From Candidatus Falkowella caecavicola (lineage in GTDB: Bacteria > Bacillota > Clostridia > Oscillospirales > Ruminococcaceae), in NCBI GenBank assembly GCA_904420125.1, contig CAJFUK010000023.1, forward strand, positions 1-33,620: a DNA stretch of 33,620 nucleotides, given 5' to 3'. How positions within the stretch are numbered: position 1 is the first letter of the stretch; each line of letters starts with the position of its first letter. Of this stretch, positions 8,229 to 16,831 are shown one piece after another. A model generated the notes under the pieces. That model saw only the letters and a program-made list of their open reading frames with translations. It did not search any database and was not told where the DNA came from. The position numbers and the translations under genes are program-made.

Positions 8229-9488
8229 TTACCGTGCGGCTGTCTCTGCAGCCGTTTTTTCCAGCACGGCTTGTTCATCAATCACAATTTTAGTGATATC
8301 CGGTTTGCTGGGCACTTCAAACATGCTCTGCGCCAGAACCGTTTCCATTACGCCTCGCAAGCCGCGTGCGCCGGTTTTCCGTGCAATCGCCTGTTTAGCC
8401 ACAGCACGGAGCGCATCCTGGGTGAAGGTGATTTCCACCCCATCCATTTCAAACAGCTTTTTATACTGTTTAACCAGAGAATTTTTCGGCTCCTGCAGAA
8501 TACGAACCAGACTGTCCTCGTCCAGACTCTGTAGAGAAGTAATCACTGGCAAACGTCCTACCAGTTCCGGAATCAATCCAAATTTCACCAGGTCGTGCGG
8601 AATAACCTGCCGCAGTATGGCCTGACTGTTTTCCTCTTTCTTTTCCTTAATTTTAGCACCGAATCCCATAGAGGAAGAATCGGTGCGGCGTTCGATCACC
8701 TTTTCAATGCCATCAAAAGCGCCGCCGCAGATGAAGAGAATATTTTTCGTATCAATTTGGATAAACTCCTGATTAGGATGTTTTCTACCGCCCTGCGGCG
8801 GTACGTTGGAAACCGTACCCTCCAGGATTTTCAGCAGTGCCTGCTGTACACCTTCCCCGCTGACGTCGCGGGTAATCGATGTGTTTTCGGATTTCCGACC
8901 GATTTTATCAATTTCATCAATGTAGATAATACCTCGCTCGGCTGCTTCCACATCATAATTTGCCGCCTGCAAAAGACGCACCAGAATATTCTCTACGTCT
9001 TCTCCTACATAGCCGGCTTCAGTTAAGGTGGTTGCATCCGCAATCGCAAAAGGAACCTTCAGAATCTTGGCTAATGTCTGTGCGAGAAATGTTTTTCCAA
9101 CACCAGTAGGCCCTAACAGGATGACATTGCTCTTCTGCAGTTCCACGTCATCCGTGACTGTACTGTAAATCCGTTTATAATGATTATATACAGCAACCGA
9201 AAGCGCTATCTTTGCCTCGTCCTGTCCGATCACATATTCGTCCAGAACCGCTTTAATCTCTGTTGGTTTCGGCAGTGTGAATTCCTCTTTTACTTTTCCG
9301 GCAGAACGTTTTTTGACCTGACCGTTCCGGAATGGATTCGGAAGGACATCTTCCTCTACAAGCATCTGAAAACAAAGTGCCACGCACTCTTCACAAATAC
9401 AGCAACCGCCCTGTTGACGCAGCAAACGCATTACCTGGCTTTCGCTCTTACCGCAAAAGCTACACCGGAGTTCTTTTCTTTCGTCCAT
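8229..9488 (-). CDS. clpX: ClpX, ATPase subunit of the ClpXP protease
   Basis: 419 residues, full family length. The N-terminal zinc-binding domain has CSFC (Cys9, Cys12) and CEEC (Cys32, Cys35), which recruits adaptors and substrates. The AAA+ module has Walker A GPTGVGKT (126-133), pore loop GYVG (159-162), Walker B DEID (191-194), the RKH loop (235-237) and sensor II GARGLR (373-378). The ClpP-binding loop reads MGFG (274-277), a usual variant of the IGF tripeptide. ClpX unfolds tagged proteins and feeds them to ClpP. It starts 12 bases after the clpP stop, in the standard tig-clpP-clpX order, so coexpression with clpP is very likely. Confidence 0.98.
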   Translation of the reverse strand: MDERKELRCSFCGKSESQVMRLLRQQGGCCICEECVALCFQMLVEEDVLPNPFRNGQVKKRSAGKVKEEFTLPKPTEIKAVLDEYVIGQDEAKIALSVAVYNHYKRIYSTVTDDVELQKSNVILLGPTGVGKTFLAQTLAKILKVPFAIADATTLTEAGYVGEDVENILVRLLQAANYDVEAAERGIIYIDEIDKIGRKSENTSITRDVSGEGVQQALLKILEGTVSNVPPQGGRKHPNQEFIQIDTKNILFICGGAFDGIEKVIERRTDSSSMGFGAKIKEKKEENSQAILRQVIPHDLVKFGLIPELVGRLPVITSLQSLDEDSLVRILQEPKNSLVKQYKKLFEMDGVEITFTQDALRAVAKQAIARKTGARGLRGVMETVLAQSMFEVPSKPDITKIVIDEQAVLEKTAAETAAR

Positions 9489-9500
9489 GCAGTCTCCGCC

Positions 9501-10082
9501 TTATCTCTTATAAATTACCTTATCAATCAGACCGTATTGCTTTGCCTCTTCAGCAGACATAAAGCTATCCCGTTCCGTATCCCGCTCAATCACCTCTAAA
9601 GGCTGTCCGGTTGCCTCTGCCAGCATTCGGTTCAGGTCCCGTTTCATGCGCAGAATACGTTCTGCCTGAATCCGGATATCCGTTGCCTGTCCCTGCGCGC
9701 CGCCGGAAGGCTGATGGATCATAATTTCACTGTTAGGGAGCGCCAGACGTTTTCCTTTTGTGCCGGCAGACAGCAAAAATGCACCCATAGATGCCGCCAT
9801 ACCGACGCAGATCGTCGATACATCGCATTTGATATAATGCATCGTATCATAAATTGCCATACCCGCTGTAATAGACCCGCCAGGGCTATTGATATACAGC
9901 TGTACATCCTTTTCCGCATCCTGTGCTTCCAGATACAGGAGCTGTGCAACCACCAGACTTGCCGTTTGGTCGTTGACTTCATCACAAAGCATAATAATTC
10001 TGTCATTCAACAGACGGGAATAAATATCATAGGAACGTTCTCCCCGGTTTGTCTGCTCTACTACCATTGGTACCAGTGCCAT
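9501..10082 (-). CDS. clpP: ClpP, ATP-dependent Clp protease proteolytic subunit
   Basis: 193-residue cytoplasmic serine peptidase that forms the double-ring chamber served by ClpX or ClpC. The catalytic triad is visible: Ser98 in [11 protein letters not shown], His123 in MIHQP and Asp172 in ERD, at the spacing of E. coli ClpP. The chamber motif INSPGGS (65-71) is present. No long propeptide: it begins [10 protein letters not shown], with the usual start region. It lies between tig and clpX, 130 bases after tig, with a hairpin in that gap that may modulate readthrough. Confidence 0.98.
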   Translation of the reverse strand: MALVPMVVEQTNRGERSYDIYSRLLNDRIIMLCDEVNDQTASLVVAQLLYLEAQDAEKDVQLYINSPGGSITAGMAIYDTMHYIKCDVSTICVGMAASMGAFLLSAGTKGKRLALPNSEIMIHQPSGGAQGQATDIRIQAERILRMKRDLNRMLAEATGQPLEVIERDTERDSFMSAEEAKQYGLIDKVIYKR

Positions 10083-10146
10083 GTTGCCTCATCCTTTCAT
10101 TCATTTCATGCATCATCTGTTTTACCAGGATCTGTACGGGAACAGC

Positions 10147-10178
10147 TTTGCTCCCCCGCTGTAACAGGGGGGAGCAAA
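10147..10178 (-). terminator. Hairpin between tig and clpP
   Basis: Perfect 11-bp GC-rich stem (10147-10157 with 10168-10178) around a 10-base loop. It lacks a clear U run on the minus strand, so it may be a partial terminator or an RNA-processing/stability hairpin between tig and clpP rather than a full stop. Confidence 0.55.
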
Positions 10179-10212
10179 TATCATTCTCTGTTCTTTTGCG
10201 TCGAAGAAACGC

Positions 10213-11583
10213 TTATTCTGTTTTTTCTTCTTTTTCTTCCTTTTCAGCTTTTTCAGCTTTTTCAGCTTTTTCGGTTTTGCTTGCAGCTTTTTTTGTTTTT
10301 CCGGCAGTAATTTTTGCATTGTCCTTGACAAAATCAATGGCTTTACGGATAGAAAGATCTCCCTTAACATCTTCTTCCGGAATCATTCTCTTGATCTTGT
10401 CCGGATCAATATTATAATGTGTAGCCATTTCTTTGTATTCGGCGTCGAGTTCTTCAGCTGTCACTTCAATGTTTTCCAGCTTTGCAATCTTTTCCATTGC
10501 CAGACGTACTTTGACCTGTTTTTCCGCCTGTACACGGAAGGTCTTACGAATGCCATCCATATCCATGCCGGTATATTTGATATAAAGATCGAGTGCCATT
10601 CCCTGGCTCTGCAAACGCGCGCCAAAATCCCGCACCAGATCGTCTACCCGCTGTTCATACATCACTTCCGGAATCTCCGCGGTCATATTCTCCAGCACTG
10701 TATCGATCAGCTGATTTTCTACTGCATGCTCTGCCTCATGCTCATTATCATGGGCCTTTTTGCTTTCAATGTCTTTTTTCAGTTCATCCAGCGTATCAAA
10801 CTCACTGACATCTTTGGCAAACTCGTCATCCAGCTCAGGCAGTTCTTTAGTCTTGATCTCATGCAGTTTGCATTTGAATACAGCCGGTTTTCCCTTCAGG
10901 CTCTCTTCATGATAATCCTCTGGGAAGGAAACGTTGACATCAAATGATTCATCTACAGTATGACCGACGATCTGGTCTTCAAATCCCGGAATAAACTGTC
11001 CGGAGCCAAGCACCAGGCTGTAGCCTTCCGCTTTTCCGCCTGCAAATGCTTCTCCATCTACAAAGCCTTCAAAGTCAAATACAACGGTATCGCCGTTTTC
11101 TGCAGCCCGGCCCTCCACGGAAATCATTCTGCTGTTGCGCTCCTGCAAACGGGATAATTCCTCGTTGATATCTTCTTCTGTAACAGCTTTGACTGTTTTT
11201 GTGACTTTTATTCCCTTATAATTGGAAACTTCCACTTCCGGCTTGACAATACAAAGCGCTTTAAAAGTAAATCCTTTATCTTTTCCGACCTCTGTCGGCT
11301 CAATCTTTTCAACCGCTACGACATCCAGCTTTGCCTCTGCAACAGCCTCTGTCAATGCAGCGGGATACAGATCGTTAATCGCGTCATCATAAAAGAAAGA
11401 ATCGCCATATAATTTCTCAATCATTTTTCTGGGCGCTTTTCCTTTCCGGAAACCAGGAATATTGATTTTGCTTTTATTTTTGAGATAAGCCCTCTGGCAG
11501 GCTGCTTCCAACTGCTCTGGATCTACGGCAATCTCAAGTTCATACTTATTTGTCTCTGTGTTTTGTGTGTTTAATAACTTCAT
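10213..11583 (-). CDS. tig: Trigger factor, ribosome-associated chaperone/prolyl isomerase
   Basis: 456 residues. The N-terminal ribosome-binding domain has the signature GFRKGKAP (44-51), the central FKBP-type peptidyl-prolyl isomerase domain spans about 160-243 (NGDTVVFDFEGFVDG, then GSGQFIPGFEDQIVG), and the C-terminal helical chaperone domain follows. It binds nascent chains at the exit tunnel. The C terminus ends in a Lys/Ala/Glu repeat tail (KAEKAEK then KEEKEEK), encoded by short tandem DNA repeats near 10230-10275, longer than in E. coli tig. A GGAGG site precedes the ATG, and a sigma-A promoter lies at 11617-11645. First gene of tig-clpP-clpX. Confidence 0.98.
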   Translation of the reverse strand: MKLLNTQNTETNKYELEIAVDPEQLEAACQRAYLKNKSKINIPGFRKGKAPRKMIEKLYGDSFFYDDAINDLYPAALTEAVAEAKLDVVAVEKIEPTEVGKDKGFTFKALCIVKPEVEVSNYKGIKVTKTVKAVTEEDINEELSRLQERNSRMISVEGRAAENGDTVVFDFEGFVDGEAFAGGKAEGYSLVLGSGQFIPGFEDQIVGHTVDESFDVNVSFPEDYHEESLKGKPAVFKCKLHEIKTKELPELDDEFAKDVSEFDTLDELKKDIESKKAHDNEHEAEHAVENQLIDTVLENMTAEIPEVMYEQRVDDLVRDFGARLQSQGMALDLYIKYTGMDMDGIRKTFRVQAEKQVKVRLAMEKIAKLENIEVTAEELDAEYKEMATHYNIDPDKIKRMIPEEDVKGDLSIRKAIDFVKDNAKITAGKTKKAASKTEKAEKAEKAEKEEKEEKTE

Positions 11584-11616
11584 TTCAAATCCTCCGGCCT
11601 ATTTATTATCCTTACT

Positions 11617-11645
11617 ATTATAACATAAAGTTTTTCCCCTGTTAA
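11617..11645 (-). promoter_or_regulatory. Sigma-A promoter of tig-clpP-clpX
   Basis: On the minus strand TTAACA (11645-11640), a 17-bp spacer and perfect TATAAT (11622-11617). The RNA would start about 25-30 bases before the tig ATG. The rest of the 188-base gap to lysA is AT-rich with no strong terminator for lysA. Confidence 0.75.
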
Positions 11646-11771
11646 GATGCAAAACTTTATTTTTTATAATTTTTTGAAAATCATCATTATAGCCATAGTA
11701 TGGTTTTTTCTGGTATAGATTGTTGTGCAAAACTTCCACGGTTTACGATCCGTTCCTCATGGTTTGGATCA

Positions 11772-13025
11772 TTAGAAAAACTCGGTTACATCCAGCGTTG
11801 CAAAATAATCTTCCGGACGTTCTGCCCGGCGAATCATTTCCGCAGAACCATCCTCCCGCAGCAAAATCTCCGCAGAACGCAACTTGCCATTATAATTATA
11901 TCCCATCGAAAATCCGTGCGCGCCAGTGTCATGCAAAACGACCAGGTCACCGATCTCGATCTTCGGGAGCATCCTGTCGATGGCAAATTTATCATTATTC
12001 TCGCATAGCGACCCGGTAATATCATATTTATGATCGCAGGGCGCATCTTCCTTGCCCATTACAGTGATATGGTGATACGCGCCGTACATGGCCGGGCGCA
12101 TGAGGTTGGCTGCGCAGGCATCCAGGCCAATATATTCTTTATAAATATGCTTTTCATGAATTGCCGTGGTGACCAAACACCCGTATGGTCCCAGCATAAA
12201 ACGTCCAAGCTCCGTAAAAATGGCTACATCTCCCATTCCTGCCGGCACCAGGATTTCCTCGTATGCTTTACGCACGCCTTCACCGATCGCCAGAATATCG
12301 TTGGGCTCCTGTTCCGGCCGGTATGGAATACCGATGCCCCCGGAAAGATTAATAAACCGGATATCCGCACCGGTTTCCTGCTTCAGCTCTACAGCCGTCT
12401 GAAAAAGCAAAGCCGCCAATGTTGGATAATAGTCGTTGGTCACGGTATTGCTGGCCAGGAAAGCGTGGATACCAAAATATTTCGCGCCTTTGGCCATCAG
12501 CATTTTGTATGCTTCTGCAATTTGCGGGCGGGTCATGCCATATTTGGCATCCCCTGGCTTGTCCATAATCGAGGTGCTGATTTTAAATTCACCGCCCGGA
12601 TTATACCGGCAGCAAATCGTCTCTGGAATCCCGGCTACCCTTTCTAAAAAATCCACATGGGTAATATCATCCAGATTGATGATCGCCCCCAACTTCCGTG
12701 CAAGCTGAAAGTCTTCCGGAGGCGTTGCGTTGGACGAAAACATAATTTCATGGCCGGAAAATCCAACTTTATCGGAAAGCATCAATTCTGTTAAAGAAGA
12801 ACAGTCCACACCACAGCCCTCTTCGCGCAGAATTTTCATCAGCACAGGATTCGGCGTTGCTTTCACAGCAAAATATTCTTTAAAGCCCTTGTTCCAAGAA
12901 AAAGCCTGCTTGACTTTACGCGCATTTTCCCGAATACCGTGTTCATCATATAAATGAAAGGGCGTGGGATATTGATTCACAATATTCTGCAGATGTTCCT
13001 GATCAATAAAGAGCTTTTTTTTCAT
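11772..13025 (-). CDS. lysA: Diaminopimelate decarboxylase (clostridial type)
   Basis: 417-residue fold-type III PLP decarboxylase that converts meso-diaminopimelate to lysine, the last step of lysine synthesis. The PLP lysine is Lys55 in YFAVKATPNP; His188 in GIHAFLAS stacks on the cofactor; the phosphate-binding glycine turn is LSGGIGIPY (227-235); the substrate motif ELGRF lies at 272-276; and Cys341-Glu342 in CENND supply the partner-subunit active-site residues. The relaxed spacing resembles the clostridial variant. Ornithine/arginine or carboxynorspermidine decarboxylases share the fold, so the exact substrate is inferred. ATG 13025 was chosen for its GAAAGGA site; the frame remains open 16 codons upstream. 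Own consensus promoter at 13086-13114. Confidence 0.85.
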   Translation of the reverse strand: MKKKLFIDQEHLQNIVNQYPTPFHLYDEHGIRENARKVKQAFSWNKGFKEYFAVKATPNPVLMKILREEGCGVDCSSLTELMLSDKVGFSGHEIMFSSNATPPEDFQLARKLGAIINLDDITHVDFLERVAGIPETICCRYNPGGEFKISTSIMDKPGDAKYGMTRPQIAEAYKMLMAKGAKYFGIHAFLASNTVTNDYYPTLAALLFQTAVELKQETGADIRFINLSGGIGIPYRPEQEPNDILAIGEGVRKAYEEILVPAGMGDVAIFTELGRFMLGPYGCLVTTAIHEKHIYKEYIGLDACAANLMRPAMYGAYHHITVMGKEDAPCDHKYDITGSLCENNDKFAIDRMLPKIEIGDLVVLHDTGAHGFSMGYNYNGKLRSAEILLREDGSAEMIRRAERPEDYFATLDVTEFF

Positions 13026-13085
13026 ATAGTACTTTCCTTTCTGTAATAGCCTGGCCTTTTTGATCGGCCCCAAACAGGCAATTTA

Positions 13086-13114
13086 GTTATATCATTTTCT
13101 GCAAATTTTGTCAA
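13086..13114 (-). promoter_or_regulatory. Consensus sigma-A promoter of lysA
   Basis: TTGACA (13114-13109), 17-bp spacer, TATAAC (13091-13086) on the minus strand. The leader is only about 55 bases, too short for an L-box lysine riboswitch, and none is visible. Confidence 0.82.
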
Positions 13115-13216
13115 CCAAAATACCTGCCTGCCCTGCTGCACGATGTTTTGCCGGTCAGGGGCGGAAAGGATAGCAAAAGCTGGCATGAGACAAATGATGC
13201 GGCCGGATGGCGGGGC

Positions 13217-13921
13217 TTAGAATACCTCGGTAAAGAACCCCATGTCGGAATCCGGTTCGCCCGCCATTCCCAGATGCAGCGTATTGCCTAATGTGCGACA
13301 GCGGAAATACGCCTCTCCTTTCACCCGCTCTTCTGTACAGAGCAGTGTCCAGGACGAAGGTGCTACAAAAAAGCCCTGCCATAAACAAGGCGGCGCAATA
13401 CCGAGCAGATGAGACAGAATCGTAAACTCAGCCCCCAAATGGCAGAAAAATGCCAGCGTATCAGTATTCCCCTTTTCCGTCCGGTAGAAATTCCCTTCCC
13501 GAATATAGCCATACCGCGCAAGCAGTCCATCGATCCCTTTGCAGACTGCCTGATACCTTTTTCGGATCTCTCCTGTCTGCATGATGTCGCTGTCCATCCA
13601 ACGGTCCTTGTCATATAGCAGGGGCTGCCGGGTCCAATATCCGGGCATAAAATCCCAGGGGATCCGATCGTCTCCAGTATCCGGATCTTTGACCGGCACA
13701 TAAAATTCCTGCAACCAATCCAGCACCTCGGCCTGGCGTCCAAGTCTCTCCAAAGTGGGGCGTGCCGTATCCCGCGCCCTTCCCAGGGGCGAAACAAAAA
13801 AATCCCGTACTGGTATTTTTTCCAGCCAGTCGGCTAAAAGCCCCGCTTCCCGGAATCCTTTTTCCGTCAGGCTGTCTATGGAATAATCCGGTTCTGCATG
13901 CCGGATAAAAAGTAATTTCAT
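13217..13921 (-). CDS. Histidine phosphatase (phosphoglycerate-mutase-like) family protein
   Basis: 234 residues. The hallmark catalytic motif IRHAEP places the phospho-accepting histidine at residue 8, followed by LTEKG and the substrate-arginine region SPLGRARDTA; a second active-site histidine is likely in FFCHLGAE. Members dephosphorylate small metabolites, sugar phosphates or nucleotides; the target here is unknown. Longer than the minimal domain because of an insert rich in Trp/Asp (about 75-115), typical of a clostridial subgroup. ATG 13921 has an AAAGGAGG site 8-9 bases upstream; an upstream in-frame ATG at 13960 overlaps the promoter and is rejected. It precedes lysA on the same strand, but lysA has its own promoter. 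Confidence 0.88.
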   Translation of the reverse strand: MKLLFIRHAEPDYSIDSLTEKGFREAGLLADWLEKIPVRDFFVSPLGRARDTARPTLERLGRQAEVLDWLQEFYVPVKDPDTGDDRIPWDFMPGYWTRQPLLYDKDRWMDSDIMQTGEIRKRYQAVCKGIDGLLARYGYIREGNFYRTEKGNTDTLAFFCHLGAEFTILSHLLGIAPPCLWQGFFVAPSSWTLLCTEERVKGEAYFRCRTLGNTLHLGMAGEPDSDMGFFTEVF

Positions 13922-13950
13922 TGGGCTCCCCTCCTTTTCATCTATTTTGC

Positions 13951-13979
13951 AGTATAGCAATCTGCAGGCTTGCTGTCAA
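13951..13979 (-). promoter_or_regulatory. Consensus sigma-A promoter of the histidine phosphatase gene
   Basis: TTGACA (13979-13974), 17-bp spacer, TATACT (13956-13951) on the minus strand, giving a short leader to ATG 13921. Confidence 0.8.
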
Positions 13980-14041
13980 TCCCGTTCCTGAGCCGGGCGG
14001 GACGTTTTCAATAAAGACTGGTAATTTTCTGCGGGATCTGG

Positions 14042-14121
14042 TATACTGTAAATGCTTTCAAAAATTTCTAATCTGTTTTTAATATTTTTTCTATTTGCCT
14101 GTAAGATTCCGGTCTTATACT
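14042..14121 (+). promoter_or_regulatory. Candidate promoter(s) for the DUF4342 and two-component operon
   Basis: Two TATACT boxes precede the operon: 14042-14047 with a TGG extended -10 and a weak -35, and 14116-14121 with TTGCCT at a short spacing of 15. Either could drive transcription; neither is as good as the promoters of neighbouring genes, which would fit activator control. Confidence 0.4.
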
Positions 14122-14150
14122 AAAGGCAACTTAAAAACAGGAGGATTGCA

Positions 14151-14723
14151 ATGATGGATCATTTTGAACAGGTAGAAAAATTAAGAGAAAAGGCAAATGT
14201 CACCTATGACGAGGCCAAAGAAGCTTTGGAAAAGTGCCATTGGGACCTGCTGGACGCTATGGTATATTTGGAACGTCAGGGAAAGGTCAAAGGGCCGCAG
14301 ACAGAAAATTATACGACACAGAAAGCCTCCTCAAATGATGAAGCCAATACCCAACAGACAGATGCGCCCAAAAACACGGCCACCTTCGGCGATATTTGCA
14401 ACCGCTTTCTTCGCTGGTGCGGGCAAATCATTCAAAAGGGAAACATCAACTTTCTGGAAGCGCATAAAGATGGAAGGCTTGTACTCAGCCTGCCTGTTAC
14501 AGCGGTGGTACTTCTTCTGCTTCTGATTTTTCCCGTCTGCCTGGTACTGATCGTCATCGGCCTTTTCTGCGGTTATCATTTTTCTTTCCGCGGGCCGCAC
14601 CTTGGACGGAAAGATGTCAACAATACCATGGAGAAGGCTTCTGCAACTGTAGATCAGCTCAAACAGGAAATCCAACAGAAGCAGGAGGCCAGCCGGCAGA
14701 ACCAACCCAATGATCTGCATTAA
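14151..14723 (+). CDS. DUF4342/UBA-like domain membrane protein
   Basis: 190 residues. An N-terminal three-helix UBA-like domain (about 3-46: VEKLREKANVTYDEAKEAL, then WDLLDAMVYLERQGKV) matches the DUF4342 family found beside two-component systems in Clostridia. A polar linker (about 50-100) leads to one long hydrophobic segment (about 115-145, KDGRLVLSLPVTAVVLLLLL and on), then a charged C-terminal helix. It probably sits in the cytoplasmic membrane with the UBA-like domain inside. ATG 14151 has AGGAGG upstream; the next codon is also ATG. Twenty-two bases before the response regulator, in the same operon. Role unknown; possibly an accessory to the kinase. Confidence 0.8.
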   Translation: MMDHFEQVEKLREKANVTYDEAKEALEKCHWDLLDAMVYLERQGKVKGPQTENYTTQKASSNDEANTQQTDAPKNTATFGDICNRFLRWCGQIIQKGNINFLEAHKDGRLVLSLPVTAVVLLLLLIFPVCLVLIVIGLFCGYHFSFRGPHLGRKDVNNTMEKASATVDQLKQEIQQKQEASRQNQPNDLH

Positions 14724-14745
14724 AATATAAAGGAGTACGCATCCT

Positions 14746-15432
14746 ATGCCCATCCATATTCTGCTTGTAGAAGATGAAGAAAAAATTGCCCGTTTTATAG
14801 AGCTTGAACTGCTGCATGAAGGATATACTGTGACCAAAACCGGAGATGGACGGGAAGGTCTCTCCTATGCAGAAAACGGAAATTTTGACTTGATGCTGCT
14901 GGATATTATGCTTCCCGGTCTGAATGGGCTGGAGGTCCTGCGCCGGCTGCGCAGAACCTCCAGCCTTCCCGTCATCATGCTGACGGCACGGGATGCGGTT
15001 ATGGACAAAGTGTCCGGACTCGATATGGGGGCAAACGATTATATCACCAAGCCCTTTTCGATTGAAGAGCTGCTGGCACGGATCCGTGTCGTACTGCGCG
15101 CCAAACCTGCCGGGAATCATACTTCCGGGCTTTTACAGGCTTGTGGACTGGATATGGATATTGCCCGGCATCTGGTAACGGTTAACGGGCAGGCAGTAGA
15201 ACTGACCAGTCGGGAATTTTCACTGTTGCAGACTCTGCTGGAAAATAAATCTATTGTATTATCCAGAGATACCCTGCTCGAACGGGTGTGGGGATATGAC
15301 TATATGGGAGAAACCAATGTGGTCGATGTCTATATCCGGTATCTGCGGAGTAAAATCGACGATGCATTCGGTATCAAGCTGATCCATACGGTGCGTGGCG
15401 TCGGGTATGTCATTAAGGAGGACTGTCCGTGA
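14746..15432 (+). CDS. OmpR/PhoB-family response regulator
   Basis: 228 residues: N-terminal receiver domain with the acidic pair Glu9-Asp10, phospho-acceptor Asp53 (LLDIMLPG), Thr80 and Lys102 (ITKPFS), and a C-terminal winged-helix DNA-binding domain (about 130-226) ending HTVRGVGYVIK. It overlaps the kinase gene by four bases (GTGA), so the two are translationally coupled partners. Site AAAGGAG lies upstream of ATG 14746. The signal and regulon cannot be deduced. Confidence 0.95.
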   Translation: MPIHILLVEDEEKIARFIELELLHEGYTVTKTGDGREGLSYAENGNFDLMLLDIMLPGLNGLEVLRRLRRTSSLPVIMLTARDAVMDKVSGLDMGANDYITKPFSIEELLARIRVVLRAKPAGNHTSGLLQACGLDMDIARHLVTVNGQAVELTSREFSLLQTLLENKSIVLSRDTLLERVWGYDYMGETNVVDVYIRYLRSKIDDAFGIKLIHTVRGVGYVIKEDCP

Positions 15433-16709
15433 AAGACGTAAAAAAAACCTCCTCCATCGCATGGAAAATCACCTCAAGCTGGCTGGGCCGGCTTTTTTTC
15501 TCATTCCTGCTGCTGGATATCTGTTTGATCCTGTTGACGGTCGCCGGCTGGTGTTATACGCAGGAAACAGCCGCGCTGGGGACTTGGGAACCTTTCCTGC
15601 ACCGAAGCTTTTCCCTGGACCATACGCTGCCGATCTGGCGGCGTATGGATACCGCGGTTTATTCTTTTCAGCTGGCAGACGGTCCGGTTTATACCGCGGC
15701 CGCCGGCGACTTTTTTCAGACTGCACGATATTTGTTCACCGTCCTGCTGGTGCTCGAACTGATCATGATTCTTGGTTCGATTACGCCAGGGCTTCGGAAA
15801 GCCCGGCACGCACTCCGGCCTTTGAACGAAATGGCCGCAACTGCCCAGCAGCTGAGCCACCTGCAGGATGAAGACAGATTCCGGGACCTGGAAGCTGCGA
15901 TCAGCCAGATTAGTCCCAACCGTCCTGACGCACGCCTTGCAACCGGGGACCGGGATCTGCAGGGATTGGAGCAGGCCGTGAACAGCCTCCTGCAGCGAAT
16001 GCATGAGTCTTACCGGCAGCAGGCGCGGTTTGTCTCAGACGCTTCGCATGAACTTCGCACGCCGATTGCCGTCATCCAGGGATATGCCAACCTGCTGGAC
16101 CGCTGGGGAAAAGATGACGAACAGATTTTGCTGGAGTCCATTGCGGCCATTAAAAGCGAATCGGATCATATGAAAAAGCTGGTAGAACAGCTGCTGTTTT
16201 TGGCACGGGGAGACAGCGGCCGCACTACCCTCAATCCCCAGCATTTTTCTCTTTCCAATATGATGACGGAAGTCTGGGAGGAATCCTGCATGATTGATAC
16301 AGAACATGAGTGGGTTCTGGAGGCTGCAGAACCGATTGAAGCATACGGCGATGTTTCCATGCTCAAACAGGCGATACGGATTCTGGCCGATAATGCCGCC
16401 AAATACACTCTGGCCGGAGATACGATTTATCTGCGCGCCCTGCAGAAAGACGGACAACCCTGTTTTGAAGTACAGGACAGCGGCATCGGCATCGCTTCGG
16501 AAGATATCCCGCATGTGTTTGAACGATTTTTCCGCTCGGATCCGGCCAGGAGCCGGCAATCCGGCGGCAGTGGCCTGGGTCTTTCAATCGCCAAGTGGAT
16601 TGTCGACAAACATGACGGCTTTTTTGAGGTGCTCAGTCGGGAAGAGATCGGTACCCGGATCACCGTCCATCTTCCAAAACCACCTCAAAATCAACAAAAA
16701 TCCGACTAA
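15429..16709 (+). CDS. Sensor histidine kinase
   Basis: 426 residues. Two membrane helices (about 20-42 and 102-118) enclose a short extracellular sensor loop of roughly 60 residues; a linker/HAMP-like region follows. The dimerisation domain carries the phospho-accepting His207 in SDASHELRTP; the ATPase domain has the N-box Asn322 in ILADNAAKYT, G1 DSGIGI (350-355), F-box FERFFR (364-369) and G2 GGSGLGLS (379-386). A GTG start at 15429 is supported by AAGGAGG 7 bases upstream and by the four-base overlap with the regulator. Such a small loop suggests membrane or envelope sensing. Confidence 0.95.
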   Translation: MKDVKKTSSIAWKITSSWLGRLFFSFLLLDICLILLTVAGWCYTQETAALGTWEPFLHRSFSLDHTLPIWRRMDTAVYSFQLADGPVYTAAAGDFFQTARYLFTVLLVLELIMILGSITPGLRKARHALRPLNEMAATAQQLSHLQDEDRFRDLEAAISQISPNRPDARLATGDRDLQGLEQAVNSLLQRMHESYRQQARFVSDASHELRTPIAVIQGYANLLDRWGKDDEQILLESIAAIKSESDHMKKLVEQLLFLARGDSGRTTLNPQHFSLSNMMTEVWEESCMIDTEHEWVLEAAEPIEAYGDVSMLKQAIRILADNAAKYTLAGDTIYLRALQKDGQPCFEVQDSGIGIASEDIPHVFERFFRSDPARSRQSGGSGLGLSIAKWIVDKHDGFFEVLSREEIGTRITVHLPKPPQNQQKSD

Positions 16710-16765
16710 CGGGCCGGGTCCTGTTGCCGTCCTGCAACAAATTCTCCGGGTTTGATGAAAACTGC

Positions 16766-16793
16766 TTGAAAATTCTCCCGAAAGCTGTATAAT
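16766..16793 (+). promoter_or_regulatory. Sigma-A promoter of argG
   Basis: TTGAAA (16766-16771), 16-bp spacer, perfect TATAAT (16788-16793). The leader to ATG 16832 is about 32 bases. I could not identify an ArgR/AhrC operator with confidence, although the AT-rich -10 flank is where one would sit. Confidence 0.75.
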
Positions 16794-16831
16794 AAAACAT
16801 ATAGGATTTCATAAAATTGGAGGAAAAAAAC

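Noticed and set aside
10225-10280. Short repeats that could suggest a CRISPR array
   Set aside because: They are nine-base in-frame coding repeats in the tig C terminus without spacers.
13026-13085. Lysine riboswitch or T-box upstream of lysA
   Set aside because: The leader is about 55 bases, too short, and no conserved elements were seen.
16780-16831. ArgR/AhrC operator at the argG promoter
   Set aside because: The AT-rich stretch around the -10 box is only loosely operator-like; without a second box or alignment the call is not supported.
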